A stretch of 10,748 bases of DNA from Treponema sp. (GTDB taxonomy: Bacteria > Spirochaetota > Spirochaetia > Treponematales > Treponemataceae). A model generated the notes under the pieces. That model saw only the letters and a program-made list of their open reading frames with translations, did not search any database and was not told where the DNA came from. Below are positions 5,833-10,748 of the stretch, one piece after another (position 1 is the first letter of the stretch; the number at the start of each line of letters is the position of its first letter). The stretch is from the NCBI GenBank assembly GCA_017390125.1, contig JAFPCT010000205.1:1-10748 (forward strand). Reading direction: 5' to 3'. Made by a program: the position numbers and the translations under genes.

Positions 5833-6777
5833 TCAGTTTTGCCCGGAAAAATTCAATACATCTGCCGGGTTCATTGCTTCTCCGTTCATTCTGATCTCAA
5901 AATGAAGGTGAGGTCCTGTTGCTGCACCTGTATGTCCTGTGTGGCCTATTACGGTCCCTTTTGCCGTTACGTCGCCTTTATTCACGCAGACATCAGAAAG
6001 ATGTGCGTAAACGCTGGAGCATCCGTTTTCGTGCTGCAGTATTATGCAGTTGCCGAATATGGAATCCATGGCGATTACTTCCCTTACACGTCCGTTCTGA
6101 CAGGCATATACTGGTGTGCCGTCTTTTGCTGCAAGATCAATGCCCTTGTGGAATTTCCATGTATTGTAGACAGGGCTGTTCCTGAATCCAAAGGCTGAAG
6201 TTACGGAAATATTCCGCAGCGGCAGCTGCATTGACGGATCAAGGAAAAAAGCGCGCTGTGTGGGCGTCAATCTTTTGTCCGGCAGAAAACAAAACTTCCT
6301 GCCACGAACATTATAGCACAGATTTTCAGATTCGCTAAATAAATCTCTGAATTCTTGAAAAACAAGCAGCTCTATGTTTGTCCGGGGAGAGGTGGTTACG
6401 AAAATTCCTTTTGCCGTCGGTAGTATTAGTTTTCTGCCTTCCAGCTTTACGTCTGCATTTGCTATTGAATTTATGCTGATTATTGTGTCGTAGGGAATGC
6501 CGCTGTCTGCATGAACGGAAAGTATGTCGTCATATCTGTTTGCCTCATAGACGTAAAATTCAATTTCCTGTTCTGCCTCCGGATTTCCGGCCTTGAGCTT
6601 TTCGTTCCAGTTTACGGTCTGGCTGAACTGTTTGAAAATATTGTCCGTAGAGGAAAGTTTTCTGATTACCGGAAGCCGGCTTTCCTGCACTGTAACTTCC
6701 GCCGGAATTTCTGCCGCGGCATGAGTCAGCGGAAAGGCAAGAAAGAGAATAAAGGCTTTAATCCGATTTCTTTTCAT
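5833..6777 (-). CDS. M23-family zinc metalloendopeptidase with a LysM-like region
   Basis: A 314-residue exported enzyme predicted to cut peptide cross-links in peptidoglycan. A signal peptide ends near residue 22. Residues about 75-125 resemble a LysM peptidoglycan-binding module (YVYEANRYDDILSVHADSG, then NSIANADVKLEGRKLILP). The M23 domain covers about 190-310, with zinc ligands His210 and Asp214 in HKGID and His292 in GPHLHFE, plus His259 in YAHL and His290. All expected residues are present, so it should be active rather than a degenerate activator of the EnvC type. The start overlaps the upstream membrane-protein gene by 20 nt and has no Shine-Dalgarno sequence, which suggests translational coupling. 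The PEGA gene follows. Related LysM-M23 proteins act in cell division or envelope remodelling, but the exact substrate is not visible. Confidence 0.93.
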   Translation of the reverse strand: MKRNRIKAFILFLAFPLTHAAAEIPAEVTVQESRLPVIRKLSSTDNIFKQFSQTVNWNEKLKAGNPEAEQEIEFYVYEANRYDDILSVHADSGIPYDTIISINSIANADVKLEGRKLILPTAKGIFVTTSPRTNIELLVFQEFRDLFSESENLCYNVRGRKFCFLPDKRLTPTQRAFFLDPSMQLPLRNISVTSAFGFRNSPVYNTWKFHKGIDLAAKDGTPVYACQNGRVREVIAMDSIFGNCIILQHENGCSSVYAHLSDVCVNKGDVTAKGTVIGHTGHTGAATGPHLHFEIRMNGEAMNPADVLNFSGQN

Positions 6778-7144
6778 AAAGGAGCATGTTTGTAAGGAAG
6801 CAGAGAAATGAGACTGCTATGAGAAGCAGAAGTGAAAAAAACCGGTATTCGTTCAGAACGAGCACGACAATACCAGCTGCTCCCAGCAGGATTATCAGGA
6901 AATTCAGGATGAGCTTAATGACTTTTTTTACGGACATTGCACGGAATGTCTTTACTGCATAATAAAGTGCCGCTCCTGCCATAAGGGTAAGGACGCAGAC
7001 AGTGTAAATCTTTGGGCTCGTTTCTGCAAATTTCCAGAAAGGATAGGAAATTATAAATCCTGAGATGAGGCAGATTGCTACAAGCACGATAATTTTTCCT
7101 GCCGTAAAAATATTTTCTTTTAATGATGTTATGAATCGGTTCAT
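6758..7144 (-). CDS. Small membrane protein with four predicted transmembrane segments
   Basis: I do not recognise a family. The 128-residue protein has hydrophobic segments at about 17-37, 46-65, 76-98 and 101-123, short charged loops (including KTFRAMSVKKVIK) and a charged C-terminus EKKSD. Both ends are predicted to be cytoplasmic. A Shine-Dalgarno GAGGA (7156-7152) lies 7 nt before the ATG at 7144. It is the first gene of the operon with the M23 peptidase, whose start lies inside its last codons, so the two products are probably made in proportion. It could help localise or regulate the peptidase, but that rests on neighbourhood alone. No convincing promoter lies between it and the upstream terminator. 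A TACAAT at the terminator loop has no matching -35. Confidence 0.75.
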   Translation of the reverse strand: MNRFITSLKENIFTAGKIIVLVAICLISGFIISYPFWKFAETSPKIYTVCVLTLMAGAALYYAVKTFRAMSVKKVIKLILNFLIILLGAAGIVVLVLNEYRFFSLLLLIAVSFLCFLTNMLLYEKKSD

Positions 7145-7158
7145 TATAATTTCCTCAG

Positions 7159-7207
7159 AAAAAAACAGGGCTTGCCATTGTATTTTCCGGCAGCCCTGCT
7201 TTTTTTA
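7159..7207. terminator. Bidirectional-looking terminator after the ferredoxin gene
   Basis: CAGGGCTTGCC (7166-7176) pairs with GGCAGCCCTG (7189-7198) with a single bulge. It is flanked by a run of A on the left and a run of T on the right, so it would terminate in either direction. On the minus strand it follows the ferredoxin stop and precedes the membrane-protein gene. Confidence 0.8.
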
Positions 7208-7208
7208 C

Positions 7209-7379
7209 TTACTCAGAAATAGCTTCTGCTGGGCAAGTTGAAGCGCAGCTTCCGCAGCTGATGCAAGCATCTGCATTGATAACGCGCTTATCGTTCTGTT
7301 CTGAGATTGCTCCAACCGGGCATTCTGGTTCGCATGAACCGCAGTTTACACACTGTTCTTCGTTGATTTTGTAAGCCAT
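7209..7379 (-). CDS. 2[4Fe-4S] ferredoxin
   Basis: A 56-residue electron carrier of the clostridial type. Two cysteine clusters are visible: CVNCGSCEPECP (Cys 10, 13, 16, 20) and CISCGSCASTCP (Cys 39, 42, 45, 49). Both follow CxxCxxCxxxCP and so should each help bind a [4Fe-4S] cluster. The protein is almost entirely the ferredoxin fold, with internal two-fold repetition (PVGAIS and PAEAIS after each cluster). A strong Shine-Dalgarno AAGGAG (7392-7387) lies about 7 nt before the ATG. It appears to be a single-gene transcript with its own promoter and terminator. Such ferredoxins serve pyruvate:ferredoxin oxidoreductase, hydrogenase and similar enzymes in anaerobes, which supports an anaerobic lifestyle. 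Its specific partner is not visible here. Confidence 0.95.
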   Translation of the reverse strand: MAYKINEEQCVNCGSCEPECPVGAISEQNDKRVINADACISCGSCASTCPAEAISE

Positions 7380-7409
7380 AATGTTCTCCTTAAGGCATAA
7401 GATAAGTCA

Positions 7410-7438
7410 ATTCTAACCTAGACTTTTTAAGTTTTCAA
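7410..7438 (-). promoter_or_regulatory. Ferredoxin promoter
   Basis: Minus-strand TTGAAA (7438-7433), 17 nt, TAGAAT (7415-7410); each hexamer matches consensus at five of six positions. The predicted start near 7403 gives a short leader containing the AAGGAG ribosome site. Confidence 0.65.
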
Positions 7439-7448
7439 GTTGTATACT
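7419..7448 (+). promoter_or_regulatory. deoC promoter
   Basis: TAGACT (7419-7424) and TATACT (7443-7448) are separated by 18 nt. Only 6 nt separate the -10 from the deoC ATG, so transcription should begin at or next to the start codon. The region interleaves with the divergent ferredoxin promoter. Confidence 0.5.
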
Positions 7449-7454
7449 CAAAGT

Positions 7455-8195
7455 ATGAAAAAAGAAAAAGTTGCATCCCTAATCGATCATACCCTTCTTG
7501 CACAGACTGCAGGAGTTCGTGAGATAATCAGATTGTGTCAGGAAGCCAAGAAATATAAGTTTGCCTCTGTATGTGTGAATCCTGTTTATGTTCCTGTCTG
7601 CCGCACAGAACTTGAATATTCAGATGTGAAAATCTGTACTGTAATAGGCTTTCCTTTGGGCGCTGTGTCCACTCAGGACAAGGTTCAGGAAACCACTTAT
7701 GCCGTTGCCAGCGGCGCTGATGAGATTGACATGGTAGTCAATCTTGGCGCTGTTATGGACGGACGTTTTTCCGAGGCAGAAATTGACATTGCGGAAGTTA
7801 CGGAAGCCGCCCATTTTGCCGGCGCAAAAATAAGTAAAAAAATCATTGTGAAGGTAATTCTTGAGACCTGCTATCTTAATGACACTCAGCTTGATATCTG
7901 CTGCCGTTTTGCTGTAAGGGCCGGTGCTGATTTCGTAAAGACTTCCACAGGTTTTGCCACCCCTCAGAGCTCGGACGGCAGGCTTCTTCCGAACGGTGCG
8001 TCCGTTCACTGCGTTCAGCTTATGCGCAAGATTGTAGGGCCTGATTTTGGCGTAAAAGCTTCCGGCGGCATACGAACGGCTCAGAAGGCTGTTGAGATGC
8101 TTTCGGCAGGTGCCAACAGAATCGGTACTTCAAACGCCGTTCAGATCATGGAAAACTGGGACGAATCTGTAAATGTCCCTGGATTTGACGACTAG
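7455..8195 (+). CDS. deoC: Deoxyribose-phosphate aldolase
   Basis: A 246-residue cytoplasmic class I aldolase that splits 2-deoxy-D-ribose 5-phosphate into glyceraldehyde 3-phosphate and acetaldehyde, in deoxynucleoside salvage. The family signatures are all present: LIDHTLL at 9-15, VCVNPVYV, TVIGFPLGA at 62-70, DEIDMVVNLGA with the catalytic Asp at about 92, KVILE with Lys133, FVKTSTGF with the Schiff-base Lys162, and VKASGGIR with Lys201. The length is typical. The start at 7455 is favoured because the protein then begins at the conserved region. A TTG at 7440 lies upstream of the -10 element. No Shine-Dalgarno sequence is visible, consistent with a leaderless mRNA. No other deo gene is nearby. 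It runs convergently into the hydrolase gene, and both stops lie in the same CTAG. Confidence 0.97.
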   Translation: MKKEKVASLIDHTLLAQTAGVREIIRLCQEAKKYKFASVCVNPVYVPVCRTELEYSDVKICTVIGFPLGAVSTQDKVQETTYAVASGADEIDMVVNLGAVMDGRFSEAEIDIAEVTEAAHFAGAKISKKIIVKVILETCYLNDTQLDICCRFAVRAGADFVKTSTGFATPQSSDGRLLPNGASVHCVQLMRKIVGPDFGVKASGGIRTAQKAVEMLSAGANRIGTSNAVQIMENWDESVNVPGFDD

Positions 8196-9154
8196 TCTTC
8201 CCTGCCTGTCTTTGACCATACCATCCTGTTCTCGGAGATCTGGAAAGAAATCCGGCCTTCGTTGAGCAGGTACATCAGGTATGCCTTTATGGTTATTGAG
8301 ATCAGGACGAACTGGCTTATCCTGAGGTTCAGAGCATTTTTGTCTGCAACGTATTTCAGTATGTCAGTTTCGGTCTGAGCCTTTTCCTCAAGGGCATGTA
8401 TTATGCACTGTTCTGTGGAAATTACGGCGATTTTATTCAGTTCCGTGACTTCCGCAATGTTTTTACATGGATTTCCGTGGCTTGGAACAAATATGGTGCA
8501 TTTCATATCTGCGAGTTTGTCCAGCGTTTCCTTGAATTTCTTTACGTCAAAAAGATAGGGAATCCAGTATTTTATTATGTGGTTGCTTCCGAAAAAAGCG
8601 TCTCCTGCAAAAAATGCTGATTTTCCGCTCTTTTCTTTCACTTTGACTCCCAGCATTTCAAAGGTGTGTCCCGGAAGGGATGTGAATGTAAGTTCTGTGC
8701 CGTTCGACAGGGAAATCTTCGTGTTTTCGTCTATAATTTTTGTCGGTTCTGAATATTCTGCAATGAAGTAGGGAATATTTATATCCGGATAAAGCTGTCC
8801 GCCGCAGAAAATGACTCCGTTCAGGGCTGGGTTCAAAAGAATCGCCGCTTCTTTTTTGCTTATCAAAATATCGCAGGATGTCTTTTCCTTGAAAAACGCA
8901 TTTCCTCCTGCGTGGTCAGTGTGAGCATGAGTATTTATGACTGTCTTTACCTTGAATCCACCTTTTTCTGCCGGAAAAAGTCTCTCCAGTTCCTTGTATA
9001 TTCTTTCAGCATCCTGTCTGTGCATTCCAGATTCAATCAGGTGGATGTCAGTGCTGTTTCCGTCTTCTGAACTGCAGGCAACTACGCCTATGTTCGTGCC
9101 GCCGGGAATGCCGGGAATATAGTAAACAGAATCGAGAATTTGTATTGCTGCCAT
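8192..9154 (-). CDS. Metallo-beta-lactamase-fold hydrolase
   Basis: A 320-residue cytoplasmic protein (no signal peptide) of the MBL superfamily. The metal-binding set is complete: HAHTDH at 76-81, His163 in LPGHT, Asp185 in FFAGDAFF and His226 in VPSHG, predicting a two-metal hydrolase. Residues about 245-312 form a helical C-terminal region ending in a strand-like turn (NEGRISFQI), resembling the winged-helix tail of LACTB2-like MBL proteins; this is a loose comparison. The substrate could be a thioester, a lactone or a nucleic acid and cannot be chosen from the sequence. The start at 9154 has AAGGG 7 nt upstream; a TTG at 9172 does not. It lies downstream of greA, separated by a hairpin, so it may be partly expressed by read-through. 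Its stop codon overlaps that of convergent deoC. Confidence 0.9.
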   Translation of the reverse strand: MAAIQILDSVYYIPGIPGGTNIGVVACSSEDGNSTDIHLIESGMHRQDAERIYKELERLFPAEKGGFKVKTVINTHAHTDHAGGNAFFKEKTSCDILISKKEAAILLNPALNGVIFCGGQLYPDINIPYFIAEYSEPTKIIDENTKISLSNGTELTFTSLPGHTFEMLGVKVKEKSGKSAFFAGDAFFGSNHIIKYWIPYLFDVKKFKETLDKLADMKCTIFVPSHGNPCKNIAEVTELNKIAVISTEQCIIHALEEKAQTETDILKYVADKNALNLRISQFVLISITIKAYLMYLLNEGRISFQISENRMVWSKTGRED

Positions 9155-9176
9155 TATTTTGCCCTTAAACAAAATT

Positions 9177-9211
9177 GCCCGGAAAAATCCGTTTTGCGGA
9201 AGTCCCCGGGC
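9177..9211 (-). terminator. Hairpin between greA and the MBL gene, possible weak terminator
   Basis: GCCCGG (9177-9182) pairs with CCGGGC (9206-9211), plus one more outer pair, around an inner TCCG/CGGA stem. On the minus strand it is followed by AATTTTGTTT, a broken T run. Partial termination after greA is likely; part of the sequence also lies close to the MBL ribosome site. Confidence 0.5.
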
Positions 9212-9233
9212 ATTCTTTGAATTACACTAAAGA

Positions 9234-10748
9234 CTACAGCTGAAGAGCCTTGATAGACTTGATAGTGTAGTTGTATTTGTGATCGTTGATAGTGAAGCTT
9301 GCTTTTTCACCAACTTTCTTGTCCATAAGGGCGTTTCCGAACGGAGCCATGTAAGATACAACGTTGTTGTCCGGGTCTGATTCCCAAGGTCCAAGAATCT
9401 TGTATGTTTCTTCTGCTTTTGTGTCTTCATTGAAGAGTGTAACAACTGTAGCGAAAGAAACCATAGCTGTTGTGATTGTTGTCGGGTCAAAGATAACTGC
9501 ACGGTTGATCTCAGACTGCAGTTTTGTAGCCTGTTCGTTGAGCCAGTGCTGGTGCTCCTTTGCAGCCTTGTATTCTGCGTTTTCCTTCAAGTCTCCCTGA
9601 GCGCGGGCTTCTGAAATTTCCCGTGCGTTTTCCGGAATCTCAACAGTCTGAATCTTTTCAAGCTGATTTTTCTTTGCTTCCAGCATTTTTGCAGTAACAA
9701 GCATACCCTTTGGCTGTGAGGCCTTTTCTTCCGTGATGTGGAAGTTGAAATCCGGGTACCTTTCCATGATTTTTGCACGGAGCAGGGCTTTGTATGAAGG
9801 GTCAAAGTCTGCATGGTCATTAATCAATGTGTACATGCGGTTAACTGTCTGCTCGTCATTTGCGAACATGTAGTTAAGAAGGGTGTTGTTTTCAAAGAGA
9901 AGATCTGTAGCTTTCTTTGTAATTTTCTTGTTTTCTGTAGAATTAACGTGGTTGCTGATCTCACGGTAAGCAAGCTCAATAATCTGAATGAGCGTAATGA
10001 GCTGGCGTTCATATGAAATTCCGCAAGACTTGAACCATTCTTCTTCCTGGCAGTTTTCGAACAGGTAGAATACTGCATAACGGAAGTCCCTGCAGTTTTC
10101 AAAACAGTTAACTGCGAGCTTCTGAACTTTGTCCGTGTATCCGCTGTTTACGAGCATCTTGAGCATATCGCCGCTGAGTACTGTAGGGAAGAGGAGTACG
10201 AATTCGTCTGCCCAGTTAGGAAGCATTTTTACGTTCTTAAGGAAGTCAGAGCGGAGAGATGTGTTCTTTGTGTCCTTGAGAAGCTCGTACATTTCACGAG
10301 GATTTTCAATGCGGTTGTAAATGCTCTGGAATGTAACTTTTGAAGGATTTGCAAGCTGCTTGTTTCTCTGTGTTACAGTCTGCACGATAAGGTAAGATGC
10401 AACGATCTGTTCTGTAATCTTTGATGTGCTGTCTGATGTATCGAGAGTTTTTACGAATGCCGCAAAATAGTTGTACATTTCTGCGAAAAGTTCGCTTGAC
10501 TTGTCTGTCTCCTCGCGGTTGATGTATTTCATGAGAATGTCGATTCGTGCAAAGAATGCTTTCTGAGCCTTGAATTCATTTGCAAGTTTTTCTTCAATGC
10601 TGATCTCATGCTCACGAACAATGTACTGTGTGATGTCGTTAGGGTTTACGCCGAAAGTAGAGTTTGACTCAAGGATTTTCTTTGCAGATGTGTTCCATGA
10701 AGTCCATTCTGAATCCTTGAGGATTGAAGGAACAAGCTCTGCCTTGAT
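9234..10748 (-). CDS. greA: GreA-type transcription elongation factor with a long N-terminal extension (partial)
   Basis: The visible 504 residues are the C-terminal part; the reading frame is open to the window edge. The last ~155 residues are a GreA/GreB protein. A coiled-coil arm has tip motif EARAQGDLKENAEYKAAKE, with the acidic pair Asp386 and Glu389 (visible numbering) that activates RNA polymerase's own transcript cleavage. An FKBP-like domain follows, with SYMAPFGNALMDKKVGEKASF. In E. coli GreA is about 158 residues, so here nearly 350 further visible residues precede the Gre module. They are largely helical, without a motif I recognise, and include KAQKAFFARIDILMKYINR and ENCRDFRYAVFYLFENCQ. 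The Gre part should rescue backtracked RNA polymerase in the cytoplasm. The extension might be a helical-repeat interaction domain. Codon choice looks biased and uniform, suggesting good expression. Confidence 0.92.
   Translation of the reverse strand: MKAELVPSILKDSEWTSWNTSAKKILESNSTFGVNPNDITQYIVREHEISIEEKLANEFKAQKAFFARIDILMKYINREETDKSSELFAEMYNYFAAFVKTLDTSDSTSKITEQIVASYLIVQTVTQRNKQLANPSKVTFQSIYNRIENPREMYELLKDTKNTSLRSDFLKNVKMLPNWADEFVLLFPTVLSGDMLKMLVNSGYTDKVQKLAVNCFENCRDFRYAVFYLFENCQEEEWFKSCGISYERQLITLIQIIELAYREISNHVNSTENKKITKKATDLLFENNTLLNYMFANDEQTVNRMYTLINDHADFDPSYKALLRAKIMERYPDFNFHITEEKASQPKGMLVTAKMLEAKKNQLEKIQTVEIPENAREISEARAQGDLKENAEYKAAKEHQHWLNEQATKLQSEINRAVIFDPTTITTAMVSFATVVTLFNEDTKAEETYKILGPWESDPDNNVVSYMAPFGNALMDKKVGEKASFTINDHKYNYTIKSIKALQL

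Noticed and set aside
5779..6198. Plus-strand open frame opposite the M23 gene
   Set aside because: It is antisense to the intact catalytic domain, and its predicted protein has abnormal cysteine and tyrosine content with no recognisable motif.
7180..7186. TACAAT in the ferredoxin terminator loop as a -10 for the membrane-protein operon
   Set aside because: No -35-like hexamer occurs at the right distance upstream, and the match lies inside a hairpin loop.
7620..8009. Minus-strand open frame opposite deoC
   Set aside because: It is complementary to the conserved aldolase core and has no ribosome site.
1..10748. CRISPR array, insertion sequence, tRNA or rRNA
   Set aside because: No regularly spaced repeats, transposase-like protein, terminal inverted repeats, or tRNA/rRNA signature was found on either strand.

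Overview
The window looks like part of a spirochaete chromosome, most likely a Treponema-type organism. The evidence is indirect: moderate-to-low GC, a greA gene that is only the C-terminal end of a much longer protein (a form I associate with treponemes), a PEGA-domain periplasmic protein beside a LysM-like/M23 peptidase, and an exported protein with an outer-membrane-protein-like N-terminus. No phage, transposase, CRISPR array, rRNA or tRNA is visible. The species cannot be named from the sequence alone.

Layout. Positions 1-80 hold the start of a leftward exported protein. It shares a tight divergent promoter region with the rightward tyrS unit. Between the tyrS promoter and the tyrS start (330) lies a leader with a small ORF containing two nearly adjacent tyrosine codons, a perfect 10-bp terminator hairpin, and an upstream 9-nt segment complementary to the hairpin's 5' arm. 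This is the arrangement expected of ribosome-mediated attenuation. TyrS (330-1562) ends at a strong terminator.

The next genes run leftward. A class A penicillin-binding protein (start 4613, stop 2055) is followed 11 nt later by a short ParB-like protein (2043-1639). A second leftward operon, 7144-4829, encodes a four-helix membrane protein, an M23 endopeptidase and a PEGA-repeat protein. It ends at a hairpin terminator preceded by a peculiar GC-rich segment at about 4738-4803. Together these five genes suggest a cell-wall synthesis and remodelling neighbourhood.

At 7209-7379 there is a small 2[4Fe-4S] ferredoxin gene (leftward). It diverges from deoC (7455-8195, rightward) through interleaved promoters. 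deoC converges on a metallo-beta-lactamase-fold hydrolase (9154-8192), and a single CTAG supplies both stop codons. The window ends inside the greA-type gene (9234 to beyond 10748).

Across the window, three genes (80, 4613, 7455) have a -10-like hexamer exactly 6 nt before the ATG and no usable Shine-Dalgarno sequence, which predicts leaderless mRNAs. Other genes (tyrS, ferredoxin, the PEGA gene, the hydrolase, the membrane protein) have clear Shine-Dalgarno sequences. The strongest candidates for something undescribed are the tyrS leader, the leaderless-promoter pattern and the ParB-like protein coupled to the PBP.
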